DNA of 64,000 bases from Ignavibacteriota bacterium (GTDB taxonomy: Bacteria > Bacteroidota > Ignavibacteria > Tepidaquicellales > Tepidaquicellaceae): NCBI GenBank assembly GCA_016218085.1, contig JACREY010000015.1, positions 1-64,000 on the forward strand, in the 5' to 3' direction. Of this stretch, positions 24,994 through 34,545 are shown piece by piece. Made by a program: the position numbers and the translations under genes. Each line of letters opens with the position of its first letter. Position 1 is the first letter of the stretch. A model generated the notes under the pieces. It searched no databases, had not been told where the DNA came from, and worked only from the letters and a program-made list of their open reading frames with translations.

Positions 24994-26061
24994 TTATGAA
25001 CTTCTGGCTTTATTTAAAATTATGTTACGCAGAATTTTAAAGAAATACTTAAAATCGGTCTTAATCGGATTTTTCCGGTAAGCTTCAAGGTATTCTTTTT
25101 CCGATTTCATTATTTCTTCAAATGTTTTTGGAATGTCCGCATAAAACGGAGGGAGTAATCCGGGCTTGAACTTTAGCCTTAATTCTTTAAGTTCTTGTGA
25201 ATATAAATCGAAATAGTGTTTGCTTAATGGTCTTACGCCTACTAATTTGAGGTCCCCTTTCAGAAGATTAACAAGCATTGGCAGTTCATCAAGCCAGTAT
25301 TTCCTTAAAAATCTTCCCCAGGAAGTTATTCTGAAATCATTCTGGAATTTCCCGCCTTCTTTCAGCTTATTCATCTTGAAAACAAATCCCTGCAAATATT
25401 CGGCAAAAGGATTCATCGTTCTAATTTTATAAACTACTATTGTCTTTCCGCCTTTACCGAGTCTTTTCATTTTATACAGAATTCCTGTTGTCGGCTCTTC
25501 GTCGTAAAAAGGTTCTCTTACTTTCCTGCATATGAAATAAAGGACATTATTGATAACCGAACTGTTAATAACCTCAAAACCGCAGGAGAACAATCTACCG
25601 AATGCCTCAGTGAAGGAAAGAGCTTTGTTTGAGTCGAAGAATATATATTTGTAGAGACTTCTTGTAAATTTAATTTTTGGAAATACCCTGTGAACTATAA
25701 AGTCATAAAAATATGCAATTCCGGAAAATAATTTCGGGGCAGCATGAAAGATTCTTGTCCTTCTTTCGTTATAAGTCTCAACACATCCGATAAACACACC
25801 ATCGTCCGGCAGCTTTTTATTTATCGTTTCAAATAATTTATTTATAGATGAAATTGTATTAATCTTTCTGAGATTAACAATATTCTTGACCGGAGGAACT
25901 AAAGATTCAATATTAAAAAGCGTGGAAGTGTCAAGTATTTTCGTTTCGGAATCGAAAGGGTTTATAAATTTGGAGAAATAATAAACCAACTCCTTGTCAA
26001 TAATTTCGCAAGGATTGAATTTCGGTTTAATTTTATTTTCTATGAATGTATTCTTAAACAT
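24994..26061 (-). CDS. Initiating sugar transferase with a non-membrane N-terminal domain
   Basis: The C-terminal half (about 185-355) is the bacterial sugar transferase domain: VVYKIRTM, WGRFLRKYWLDELPMLVNLL, GDLKLVGVRPLS. It puts the first sugar phosphate on undecaprenyl phosphate. The N-terminal half (1-185) replaces the usual membrane helices; GVFIGCVETYNERRTR and EAFGRLFSCGFEVINS look like the Rossmann-like tail of a methyltransferase-type fold, seen in some Bacteroidota transferases. It is preceded by a 108-bp gap, the largest in the cluster. Catalytic Asp-Glu of LDELP is intact. Confidence 0.82.
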   Translation of the reverse strand: MFKNTFIENKIKPKFNPCEIIDKELVYYFSKFINPFDSETKILDTSTLFNIESLVPPVKNIVNLRKINTISSINKLFETINKKLPDDGVFIGCVETYNERRTRIFHAAPKLFSGIAYFYDFIVHRVFPKIKFTRSLYKYIFFDSNKALSFTEAFGRLFSCGFEVINSSVINNVLYFICRKVREPFYDEEPTTGILYKMKRLGKGGKTIVVYKIRTMNPFAEYLQGFVFKMNKLKEGGKFQNDFRITSWGRFLRKYWLDELPMLVNLLKGDLKLVGVRPLSKHYFDLYSQELKELRLKFKPGLLPPFYADIPKTFEEIMKSEKEYLEAYRKNPIKTDFKYFFKILRNIILNKARSS

Positions 26062-26169
26062 TTTTCATCCTATACATTTAAACAATAAACCTTAAAAATT
26101 AATTCTCTGTTCTTTGTAAAAATAGCAAACAAATTCATTAAATGAAACACTTGATTCATTTTTTTACAA
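26062..26169 (-). promoter_or_regulatory. Largest gap in the polysaccharide operon
   Basis: This 108-bp AT-rich stretch is the only sizeable gap among the cluster genes. It is the most likely place for an internal promoter for the sugar transferase and Wzi-like genes. I cannot point to certain -33/-7 elements, and no terminator hairpin is evident. Confidence 0.3.
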
Positions 26170-27231
26170 TTATTTACATTTGTTTACACTTTCAGGATAC
26201 CCGCTTATAAGAGAAACAAAAAAGGATGTAACGTCAATTTTATCTGAAAGCATTTTTTCACGTCTTTCTTTCCATATCTGCTTAAGGTTTTTTACTTCGA
26301 GATACTGCCTTATAATTCTAGTCATAAAATCGAATTCGTTAGGCTTAAATCCGAATGTAAGTCCGTATTTATACTCTTCCTCATTTAGATAAGAAATTCT
26401 CCCCGCAAATGAGTTACACCTGAAAGAAGGAGTCCCCAGAACAGCCGCTTCAGACGTCATAGTCTGGCTATCGCCGATAAACATCTTTGCAAAATACAAC
26501 AGTGAGTGTACCTTTTCGGGAGAAATATTCAAAGCATATTCCTCGAACTCGGAATCAATTTCCTTTTCTGTAGTTATAAGCACCTTTCCGTGCTCCTTAA
26601 GCAGATTTATCAGATTCCTTTTATTCTCCTTTGAGATTCCTTTGACTCCCAGATCGTGATGTGCCTTGAAAGCGTTAAACCGAAGCAAAAAATAATCCTC
26701 ACCAACATTTATCCCTGCTTCTTTTAATACATTCTCATTCGGTGTGAACCGGTCGGGGTGCAGATATGCAAGCTCATGATATCCGGGATAAGTTATATTA
26801 TTTTTCTTCTTTCTTTCGAAATCAAGAACATCGGGAGAAACAATATAATCGGAAAAAGGATGAACAAACAAAGAGAAAAGCGGCTGTACGGCAGAATCAT
26901 CATCATCTAAAATAAAGGACTTCATCCTTGAGATTCTGGAAACCTGCGCAACAGTCAGCGAGGTCCCCATTCCGATTTCTATATTATGCTTCTTTACAAG
27001 ATCCAGTATAAGCTTGTCATATTTCAACTGGCGTACTGCCTTGCCAACAAGCGAAAAAGATTTACTGCCGAATTCAATATATTCAATTCCATAAATTTCA
27101 AGTAAATGAATTGCAGACGGAATATTTCTTACGGTTACTATTACCTTATGCCCGTCTTTCTTCATTATTCCTATGAAATTCTTAAGCAAATGCACGTGCG
27201 CAGGATGACCGATGTCCACCAGTATATTCAT
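26170..27231 (-). CDS. DUF354 family GT-B-like protein
   Basis: 353 aa, starting MNILVDIGHPAHVHLLKNFI, the hallmark of DUF354 proteins, which share the GT-B fold with UDP-GlcNAc 2-epimerases and MurG-like transferases. A C-terminal GDSQTMTSEAAVLGTPS motif corresponds to the nucleotide-sugar site of that fold. These proteins occur in surface-glycan clusters of Bacteria and Archaea; the reaction is unproven. A second DUF354-like gene follows two genes away at 28065-29090. Confidence 0.8.
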   Translation of the reverse strand: MNILVDIGHPAHVHLLKNFIGIMKKDGHKVIVTVRNIPSAIHLLEIYGIEYIEFGSKSFSLVGKAVRQLKYDKLILDLVKKHNIEIGMGTSLTVAQVSRISRMKSFILDDDDSAVQPLFSLFVHPFSDYIVSPDVLDFERKKKNNITYPGYHELAYLHPDRFTPNENVLKEAGINVGEDYFLLRFNAFKAHHDLGVKGISKENKRNLINLLKEHGKVLITTEKEIDSEFEEYALNISPEKVHSLLYFAKMFIGDSQTMTSEAAVLGTPSFRCNSFAGRISYLNEEEYKYGLTFGFKPNEFDFMTRIIRQYLEVKNLKQIWKERREKMLSDKIDVTSFFVSLISGYPESVNKCK

Positions 27232-28068
27232 CTATTCAATAATAAATTTCCTGTATTTTCCGATTCCGGATTGATGAACCAGCATCAGTAAATCATAATC
27301 AATGCCTGATTCATTCTCCCTGATTTCGAAAGAATTTTTCATAAATAATTTATTCTTTACATAAAACGGCAAATACCCCGTTTCGTATAATTTTTTCACC
27401 CATTCTTCTCTATGCGAATCTTCCACCAGAATTAATGGCAGGTATTCTTTTATCAATTCAAGCGAGCCCAGAATTACTTTCTCATCATTCCCTTCTGTAT
27501 CGGATTTTATAATGTCGAGCTTATTTAAATTTAAATCACAGAATAATTTCTGTATTGTCACGACATTTACTTTTTGCGAAACGTATTTGTCATACTCAAA
27601 ATAATAATTTGCTTTGTCTATAGTTGCTCTTGTATCCAGTTCGATATCATTATCTATTACTGGTATATTCAGGATAGCTTCGCCGTTGAAATCGCTTATT
27701 GCATAATTGCAGCAAACAAGATTCTTCAGTTTATGCTTGTTCTTTAGCCTTATCAGGAAACCGTAATTTTCCGTTTCCGGCTCTACACTCACAACCCTGC
27801 CCTCTTCACCCAGGTAACGTGTAAGCCTTATTGCATACTGTCCAAGGTTAGCCCCAATATCAAAAATAATAAAATCGTCTTCAATTATCTGTTGAAGAAA
27901 ACTGCTGATTTCAAAACTCCTACCCATTTTATAAAGCAGTTTGACCTTTAGAGCTTTGAAATACTTATAGCAGTCTTTCCCGAAAATCTTTCTTATAATT
28001 ACTTTCTGATAATAATTTTTTGTTTTCGGATAACTGTATGCAGTTGTATTTCGTTTGGATTCCCTCAT
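27232..28068 (-). CDS. FkbM family methyltransferase
   Basis: The 278-aa protein has the SAM-binding motif FIIFDIGANLGQYAIRL (about 69-85), then VVSVEPETENY and DIIKSDTEGNDEKVI, typical of FkbM O-methyltransferases. These methylate sugar hydroxyls in polysaccharide or antibiotic clusters. Its ATG overlaps the stop of the DUF354-like gene (ATGA), so the two are translated together. Confidence 0.88.
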   Translation of the reverse strand: MRESKRNTTAYSYPKTKNYYQKVIIRKIFGKDCYKYFKALKVKLLYKMGRSFEISSFLQQIIEDDFIIFDIGANLGQYAIRLTRYLGEEGRVVSVEPETENYGFLIRLKNKHKLKNLVCCNYAISDFNGEAILNIPVIDNDIELDTRATIDKANYYFEYDKYVSQKVNVVTIQKLFCDLNLNKLDIIKSDTEGNDEKVILGSLELIKEYLPLILVEDSHREEWVKKLYETGYLPFYVKNKLFMKNSFEIRENESGIDYDLLMLVHQSGIGKYRKFIIE

Positions 28069-29090
28069 TTCTTCATATTATATATTTCAGCAATATCCAG
28101 AATCAACCCCGTCACATCATCCCATTGATCCATTAATTCTTGCCTGATTTTTTCCCGGTTATTTAAAATCAGGCTGTTTTTTAAAATATCATTTATTAAT
28201 TTAACTTCATCTCCCGAGTTTGAATGAAAGAGCAATCCTTTATTCATCAATATTTCATTTGCTTTCATTTTCCTGATACCGCAGTATATTCCGGGTACGC
28301 CAAGCATTGCCGCTTCCCTTGCCATGCTGTCTCCTGATGAAATTACCAGCCTGCTGAAATACAAAAGGCTGTATATATCAGCAACAGGTTCGTTTATAAT
28401 TATCCAATCATCCGGATATTTCCTGAAATTTGTTTTATCTTCAAGAGATAAAACAACTTTAAATTCTTTCGGAAGATTTCTGGAGAACTTTAATATTATA
28501 TCCGGATTCTGGTTCATATAATTCAGGGAACCCGTGCTGATGTCACGGACGAATATATATTTAAACGGTTCAAGATTGAATTCATCCAGATATTTCTTGT
28601 CCGGTTTATAATATTTCGGGGACAGGTGGGACCATTCCTTTAAAGCATTAAAAACTTTAATTTTACCAGCCGGTCTTATTACAGGCGGAAAATAAATTTT
28701 ACTTGCTGTCAGCTTCTCGAAAAAGATATTCATCTTTCTCTCAGGGTCATCATCAAACTGAATATTCGGCGTGGAAAGAATCTTCAGTGCGCCACCGAGC
28801 GTAAAGCTTCCCACACTTAGTCCCAGATCAATCCTGTTCAAAAGAGAAAATTTGAGAAGTTTGATAAATCTGAGAATGTTGACATTTAATATTATGGAAA
28901 ACCTGTTTCCCTTGTGCTTACCGGCTATAAATTTTTCAAATCCGCCGAATTCTTTATTAACTATCTGAATAAGGCGGCCTCTTTCAAGCGCGGATATGAA
29001 TATCTCGTGTCCTTTCTCCCGAAGTAACTTTGCGGATTCTTTGAAAAAGTTTGCATGAGACGGGTGACTTATTGTAATTAAAATTCTCAC
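28065..29090 (-). CDS. DUF354-like GT-B protein
   Basis: 341 aa with RILITISHPSHANFFKESAK at the N-terminus and SSGDSMAREAAMLGVPGIYCG near 265-285, the same architecture as the DUF354 gene at 26170-27231 although only distantly similar. GTG start overlaps the next gene's stop (GTGA). It may be a nucleotide-sugar epimerase-like or glycosyltransferase enzyme. Confidence 0.75.
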   Translation of the reverse strand: MRILITISHPSHANFFKESAKLLREKGHEIFISALERGRLIQIVNKEFGGFEKFIAGKHKGNRFSIILNVNILRFIKLLKFSLLNRIDLGLSVGSFTLGGALKILSTPNIQFDDDPERKMNIFFEKLTASKIYFPPVIRPAGKIKVFNALKEWSHLSPKYYKPDKKYLDEFNLEPFKYIFVRDISTGSLNYMNQNPDIILKFSRNLPKEFKVVLSLEDKTNFRKYPDDWIIINEPVADIYSLLYFSRLVISSGDSMAREAAMLGVPGIYCGIRKMKANEILMNKGLLFHSNSGDEVKLINDILKNSLILNNREKIRQELMDQWDDVTGLILDIAEIYNMKK

Positions 29091-30118
29091 TGCTTTTTAA
29101 AGCCGAATTTAATTAACTGCCATATCCTGAATCCAAAAACCGAAATACTCATTAATAATTTATTATGTACTTTTTGATACCTTCCGAGATTGACTATAGT
29201 GCCTCCGAATTTCTTTTTGTATTCCCTCACTCCGTATTCTTTATCCGGTTTTCCGGCTCCGCCAAAATCAAATATTTTATATTTATTTTTCTGCCCCCAT
29301 TTGAATATTTCCCAGATAATCAAATCATTGGGATGTTTTTTCATGAAGTCGTTGAAACTTCCTATATACCATTCGTAAGTAATGCAGTTATAGCATAGAA
29401 GATACATTACTCCAATCAGTTTTTCTTCGTAAAATGCACCAAAAAATTTAAGATAACCTTTCTCACCCAGAAATTTCTCAGCTGCTTTAAAATACTCAAT
29501 GCTTGGCAGAGGTAATTTTGCTCTCCTGTAAACATCAAGCAGAATATCATAGCTCTCTTTAATTAATTTTACATCATTGAATATTCTAATTGTAACTCCC
29601 TGCCTTTCGGATTTGTTTATCTGGCTGCGCCTGCGTGAATATATCTCGCTCCATAAAGCATCTTCGCTTTTGTTTAAATCAACAAGAATATTCAGGTGAT
29701 CTTCAAAAATGTAATGCATTTTTTCGAATACACAACGCAAATTATCCGTATCCCATAAATTTCTAATCTGAGTATAAACTGCTTTTTTGGTCACAATCCT
29801 GTCATATTCGCTCAAAATCAGTTTTAAAATGTCTTCATCATTATTATGAATCAACGGAGCTCCCCATATAATCGATCTTGAAGAAAGCTTTCCGATAAAT
29901 CCATTATATTCACGTTGAATTACAGACAATAAAACCCCGCAGTAGTCACCTTCATTGCTTTCACATATTACGACAACAGGCTCGTAATTCCTTTCTGATT
30001 TATAAATATCAAACATTTCAGGAGTCTGGAAAGCATTTCCGAGTGGATGCTCGTTTGTAAATTCAGACCATTTTTTCCTGTCAATCAGATTTATATCGGA
30101 TAAGACCTTATAATTCAT
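29087..30118 (-). CDS. FemAB-like acyltransferase
   Basis: The 343-aa protein has two tandem GNAT-like lobes, with SEIYSRRRSQINKSERQGVTI and DFGGAGKPDKEYGVREYKKKFGG, the pattern of FemA/FemB-like transferases that join amino acids from aminoacyl-tRNA to amino groups. In polysaccharide clusters such proteins probably put an aminoacyl or acyl group on an amino-sugar. It overlaps both neighbours. Substrate is inference. Confidence 0.75.
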   Translation of the reverse strand: MNYKVLSDINLIDRKKWSEFTNEHPLGNAFQTPEMFDIYKSERNYEPVVVICESNEGDYCGVLLSVIQREYNGFIGKLSSRSIIWGAPLIHNNDEDILKLILSEYDRIVTKKAVYTQIRNLWDTDNLRCVFEKMHYIFEDHLNILVDLNKSEDALWSEIYSRRRSQINKSERQGVTIRIFNDVKLIKESYDILLDVYRRAKLPLPSIEYFKAAEKFLGEKGYLKFFGAFYEEKLIGVMYLLCYNCITYEWYIGSFNDFMKKHPNDLIIWEIFKWGQKNKYKIFDFGGAGKPDKEYGVREYKKKFGGTIVNLGRYQKVHNKLLMSISVFGFRIWQLIKFGFKKQ

Positions 30119-30878
30119 TTTTTCTTTTTACAATTACTTTTTTTACAATATTTTTCACATTTTGCTTAAGAAGTTCATTTGTCCATTCAAATGCATTGTT
30201 TGTCCACCTTTGGGGATGAAGCGTAAACATCGCAACATCAGGAAACTTATTTTCAAGAACTGCCTCTATTATCTGATTTGTTGTTCTGAACTTTAAATGG
30301 ATATCAGAATTAACTTTATCCCTTACGCTAACGCCGCCGCCGTCCCACTTTCTGCCCGTATCTGTAATGTAATATACCTTTCTGAAATCGAGATCGAAAT
30401 ATGGTTCGCCTGTTATTCCTGTTTCTCTGTATGAATATTTTTTCCAGATGTCCTTATTATCCCATTTCGTAAGAGGACTGCCGTGCATGCAAATTGTCTG
30501 AACGGGATAAAACTCTCTCAGCTTTTCAAGATTTTTCCTGTACGATTCAAATGCTTTATCAATATCTCCCTTAGCAAGTGTCAGGTCTTCGTAGTGATAG
30601 CCGATTTCATGACCAAGAGATGCGATTTTTTTTATTATGCCGGGATTAAAGCTTTCTTTTACAATCCTGAAATAATAAGTGCCACTTATTCCAAGCTCAT
30701 TCTGCAATTCGGCAAACTTCAGTGAATTTCCGGGCAGTTTATCCACATCATGCCTCAGTATTACAGCCTTCTTTATATCACGGCTTATGAAATCTTCAAA
30801 AGTTACGAAACTGTATTCCCTGCTTTTCAAAGCAATCAGGAGCTCAAGCATTTTTTCAATAGTAAAATCCCTGCTCAT
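30108..30878 (-). CDS. Polysaccharide deacetylase-like protein
   Basis: 256 aa with the NodB-like fold: AVILRHDVDKLPG holds the first metal-site Asp pair, and GHEIGYHYED provides the two histidines of the H-x3-H motif. A C-terminal TLHPQRW completes the usual metal/acid site. Such proteins remove acetyl groups from N-acetyl sugars, or in this HDVD-type branch act on unknown substrates. It has no signal peptide, suggesting cytosolic or membrane-face work on lipid-linked sugars. Confidence 0.78.
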   Translation of the reverse strand: MSRDFTIEKMLELLIALKSREYSFVTFEDFISRDIKKAVILRHDVDKLPGNSLKFAELQNELGISGTYYFRIVKESFNPGIIKKIASLGHEIGYHYEDLTLAKGDIDKAFESYRKNLEKLREFYPVQTICMHGSPLTKWDNKDIWKKYSYRETGITGEPYFDLDFRKVYYITDTGRKWDGGGVSVRDKVNSDIHLKFRTTNQIIEAVLENKFPDVAMFTLHPQRWTNNAFEWTNELLKQNVKNIVKKVIVKRKNEL

Positions 30879-30881
30879 ATA

Positions 30882-32711
30882 TCAATCAATAAATTTTCTG
30901 AACCATAATTCCAGATTTATCCATTTCCAGATGTCCCTTGATATATTTATTTTTCCTTCAAGATGCTTTTCAAAAAGGTTTCTGACTTTATTATCATCAG
31001 CAAAGCCTCTGCTTCTGAATGAATCAGAATTAATAATTTCACATATGAGTTTTCTGAATTTATCAGTTCTGAACCACACGTCTTCTGGTGTATTAAAACC
31101 GATTTTATCCTTTCTCATTCTTATTTTCTCAGGCAGGATATTCCTCATGGATTCTCTTAAAAGATATTTTGTCATTCCTTTTCTGATTTTCATATCAGAA
31201 TTCATCGACAGTGTTTTTTCCACGAACCTGTAATCGAGAAACGGCACACGTGCTTCAAGTGAGTACCACATTGAATTTCTGTCTTCCCATTTCAACAAAT
31301 GTTCGAGCTTATATTCAAAATGATTGATGAGTGCCTCATATATGCTTCCCGAACCGTATATATTTTCGACTATAGTATTTTCACCCTGAAATTTTTCCGG
31401 GAATGATTTAGCAAGATAGCCTTTCTCATTCACTCTTGCTTTTGTTTTCAGGAATGCAGGCGCGAGAAAGTAAAGGAAAGATTTAATTCCGTAGAGGTCC
31501 TTGTGAATTCTTAAATAATTGAAGATTTCAGAAGTAAGCCTGAATACTTTCGCGCTTTTCAGCAGTTCCTTAAAAAATATTCCGAAGAAATAATGGTATC
31601 CTGCCAGCAGCTCATCCGCACCCTGTCCGTCTAAAGTCACAACCACATTGGATTTTGCAAGTTCCATTACTTTGAACTGTGCATAATGGGATGTTGAAGT
31701 TACCGGCTCGTTATGTGCTTTGATAAAGTTGTCAAGGTCATTTATTAAAGAATCCGAAGTGGGTGATGTAAAGTACATATTTTTCACTTTATCCCTGTAT
31801 TCATATATAAAACCTGACTCATCAAATCTGTGCCCTTCCTTTTCATAAATTGCAGAAAAAGTATTGATATCATTTTTGTTGTAATCCCTCAAAAGCAGGG
31901 ATACTATTGCCGATGAATCAAGTCCACCGCTCAGGCAGACGCCAACCGGTACATCGCTCCGTAATCTCAGTCCGATTGAAGAGCTCAACAATTCCCTGAA
32001 CTCATCTGCATCCTTAAACGGCTTGCCGAGATTATCCTTCAAATTGTACCATTTTCCTGTTTTAAATATATTATCTTCAATTTCAATATAACTTCCGTGC
32101 TGAAGCTTTTTTATCTCTTTGAAAAATGTTTCTTCAGTCTGGTCAGTTCTGTTGAAAACAATATAATCGAAAATCGCACTATCATTTTGAAGAATTTTTT
32201 TCCCGATTACCCTTTTTACCGCACAGATTTCCGAACCAAATATAAAAGAATTACTGTCACTGAAATAATAAAATGGTTTTATTCCAAACCTGTCTCTTGC
32301 TGCAAAAAGCTTTTTTTTCTCTCTGTCGTATATTACCAGCGAAAACATCCCGTTGAACCTGTCCAGGCAGTTCCTGCCCCATTCAATATATGAGTTCAAC
32401 ACCACTTCCGAATCCCCGCTCGAATTAAATACATAACCCTTTGCAACAAGCAATTCCCTTATTTCTATGTAATTGTACACTTCTCCGTTATAAATCATTA
32501 CATACCTGCCGGATTTATCGTGCATAGGCTGGTGTCCGGAATCAGACAAATCGAGGATGCTTAATCTCACAAAGCCAAGCCCTGTATTACCTTCGGTGAA
32601 AATACCTTCATCGTCAGGTCCTCGGTGCCTGATTTCATTCATCATATTCCTGACTGTAATCTCTTCAGCTGGTTTTCCGTTATAATTCAATATTCCGCAA
32701 ATGCCGCACAT
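30882..32711 (-). CDS. asnB: Glutamine-hydrolysing asparagine synthetase-type amidotransferase
   Basis: A complete 609-aa AsnB: Cys2 (MCGICGI) is the glutaminase nucleophile, followed by RHRGPDDEG, and the synthetase half carries the PP-loop SGGLDSSA at about 262-269. Within polysaccharide loci, AsnB-like enzymes (WbpS type) amidate uronic-acid sugars with glutamine, making sugar carboxamides. That is the likelier role here, next to an AlgD-like dehydrogenase, although real asparagine synthesis is also possible. Confidence 0.88.
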   Translation of the reverse strand: MCGICGILNYNGKPAEEITVRNMMNEIRHRGPDDEGIFTEGNTGLGFVRLSILDLSDSGHQPMHDKSGRYVMIYNGEVYNYIEIRELLVAKGYVFNSSGDSEVVLNSYIEWGRNCLDRFNGMFSLVIYDREKKKLFAARDRFGIKPFYYFSDSNSFIFGSEICAVKRVIGKKILQNDSAIFDYIVFNRTDQTEETFFKEIKKLQHGSYIEIEDNIFKTGKWYNLKDNLGKPFKDADEFRELLSSSIGLRLRSDVPVGVCLSGGLDSSAIVSLLLRDYNKNDINTFSAIYEKEGHRFDESGFIYEYRDKVKNMYFTSPTSDSLINDLDNFIKAHNEPVTSTSHYAQFKVMELAKSNVVVTLDGQGADELLAGYHYFFGIFFKELLKSAKVFRLTSEIFNYLRIHKDLYGIKSFLYFLAPAFLKTKARVNEKGYLAKSFPEKFQGENTIVENIYGSGSIYEALINHFEYKLEHLLKWEDRNSMWYSLEARVPFLDYRFVEKTLSMNSDMKIRKGMTKYLLRESMRNILPEKIRMRKDKIGFNTPEDVWFRTDKFRKLICEIINSDSFRSRGFADDNKVRNLFEKHLEGKINISRDIWKWINLELWFRKFID

Positions 32712-32712
32712 T

Positions 32713-33549
32713 TCAGAATTTTCTTATAAAAATATGGTTTAAATAAGGCATGAAAGCCGCTATCGGAAGTTTAAAAGTGTAAGCCAGAAATTTTTCAGTG
32801 ATACTGTAAATCGGAAACAATATTTTTCTCTTTTTTGAATTTATTCTGTTTGTCGTCCTGAGATAATTACAAGTAAAACCGGGAGATTCGTTCAATATTT
32901 TATAGGATGAGCCTTTCAGATAACTTTTTAATTTGAAATATGTAATGCCTCTCCTGCCTGCATATTCAAGGTCTTCTCCTTCTTTCCATCTTTTTCTTTT
33001 AACTGCATATTTGTACGCAGATTTATCTGGCATCCATGGAACAAAAAACAAATTTGTCGTATGCCTATCCTTCGGATAAAGAAGGTTCGGCGTTCCGGAT
33101 ATCATTATCACACCGCTTTTTTTTACTACCCTGAATACTTCCCTGATGTACTTTCCTCTCTCATCTACGATATGCTCAATAACAGAAGCAAGTATGGCAA
33201 TATCGAATGATTCATCCCCGAACGGAAGTGGATATGATTTGTTCAGATGTTGTAAATCGACCTTGTCCCTAACTTTATAAGCTTCCGCTCTTTTTCCGGT
33301 CTTAAAAATCTCTATATCATTTATATCAACACCGGTTACAAGACCGTTCCCGATATTCAACGCACAAGCAACTGTCGTTCCACCGCTTCCCGTACCGAAA
33401 ATCAATACTTTCCTGTTTAAAGGATTTTCCACGTACTTAAGCCAGGGAATAAGGGTTTCCAGATTGTGCTCAACAGCATAAAGCTGGTCCTCGGGAAAAA
33501 AATTTTCATAACCGTCTTTTAAAACCGGGTGAGGTAACTGATATTTCAT
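32713..33549 (-). CDS. Class I SAM-dependent methyltransferase
   Basis: The 278-aa protein has VLIFGTGSGGTTVACAL (motif I) and VTGVDINDIEI, then DESFDIAILASVIEHI, of the Methyltransf_11-like group. It should act on a sugar or lipid-linked intermediate. The C-terminal segment is basic and hydrophobic (about residues 245-278), perhaps a membrane anchor. Confidence 0.82.
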   Translation of the reverse strand: MKYQLPHPVLKDGYENFFPEDQLYAVEHNLETLIPWLKYVENPLNRKVLIFGTGSGGTTVACALNIGNGLVTGVDINDIEIFKTGKRAEAYKVRDKVDLQHLNKSYPLPFGDESFDIAILASVIEHIVDERGKYIREVFRVVKKSGVIMISGTPNLLYPKDRHTTNLFFVPWMPDKSAYKYAVKRKRWKEGEDLEYAGRRGITYFKLKSYLKGSSYKILNESPGFTCNYLRTTNRINSKKRKILFPIYSITEKFLAYTFKLPIAAFMPYLNHIFIRKF

Positions 33550-33552
33550 TGT

Positions 33553-34545
33553 TTATCCATGATTAATGACGTCCAGCCATTTTTCCTTAACATTATTCCA
33601 GTCAAAACCAAGAATTTTATCCCTCAGGTTTTTCCTTTTATAAGTGAATTTTTCGGGTTGCTCAAAATAATCTGATAATATTTTAATATATTCTTCCCTG
33701 GTATTATTTTCAACAAAAGCGATTTCTTGATCGCCGAATGTTGTATTAATACCGCCCACTCTTGAACTTATAACAAGCAGATCATAAAATCCTGCCTCAA
33801 AAATCGTGTTCGGGATATTATCCATTAAAGTTGTGTTCATTAAAACCGAGTAGTTCATAAATTCCTTTAAAAGTGTTTCCCGTTCGACAAGTCCGTGAAA
33901 AATGATTCTACTGTTCCGGTATTTTCGCTTTAATTCATTCAGAAGGGAACCGTCTCCATAAAAATGAAATTCACAATCGTATTTACCCGTTAACTCCTCT
34001 GCTATACTTAATGCCATATCAGGCCGGTACAGCCGTTCGAAGCTCCTGGCCCAAACCACTTTCCTGTTGACAACCACATCATGGTCCGGTCCGGGAAAAT
34101 TTTCAAAATCAAATATGTTATCGATTTTTTCGGCAGCCGGATATCCTCTTTCTTTAAAAACGTTGAGTAAAAAATCCGACGCAACTATTATTTTATTTTT
34201 ACCAAAAACCTGTTTCAGCCAGAAATTATTTTTTTCGAGAAACTTTTCCGCCTGTCCACCGTGATAATTGAAGATTACTCTTTTATTCAAAAAAAAAGCA
34301 GCTGCTGCTGCCGCGAAAACCGGATAAAAACCGAAATAAGAACATCCGTTTCCGATTATTAAATCACATTTTTTTCCTGCTCTAACTGCATTGATAAGCC
34401 CCTTAATCCTGAAGAAAATACTACCGTATGTATTGACTAAATTCACATCGAACTTTTTTTCCACGAGTTTCCTTTTAAGCAGCAGAACCTGTTCGGTAAT
34501 ACCGCTCTTACTTTTTCTGTAATTTAGGACAAAGAGAATTCTCAA
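33553..34545 (-). CDS. GT4-like glycosyltransferase
   Basis: A 330-aa GT-B protein: RILFVLNYRKSKSG at the start, KVVWARSFERLYRPDMAL at the linker and the C-terminal IPNTIFEAG...VGG nucleotide site. The TTG start overlaps the stop of the downstream-transcribed neighbour (TTGA). The usual E-x7-E motif is weak. A polysaccharide-elongating transferase. Confidence 0.8.
   Translation of the reverse strand: MRILFVLNYRKSKSGITEQVLLLKRKLVEKKFDVNLVNTYGSIFFRIKGLINAVRAGKKCDLIIGNGCSYFGFYPVFAAAAAAFFLNKRVIFNYHGGQAEKFLEKNNFWLKQVFGKNKIIVASDFLLNVFKERGYPAAEKIDNIFDFENFPGPDHDVVVNRKVVWARSFERLYRPDMALSIAEELTGKYDCEFHFYGDGSLLNELKRKYRNSRIIFHGLVERETLLKEFMNYSVLMNTTLMDNIPNTIFEAGFYDLLVISSRVGGINTTFGDQEIAFVENNTREEYIKILSDYFEQPEKFTYKRKNLRDKILGFDWNNVKEKWLDVINHG

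Noticed and set aside
34257-34330. Run of Ala codons (AAAAAA) in the GT4-like gene
   Set aside because: A short Ala helix in the domain, not a repeat array; no slippage-prone mononucleotide.
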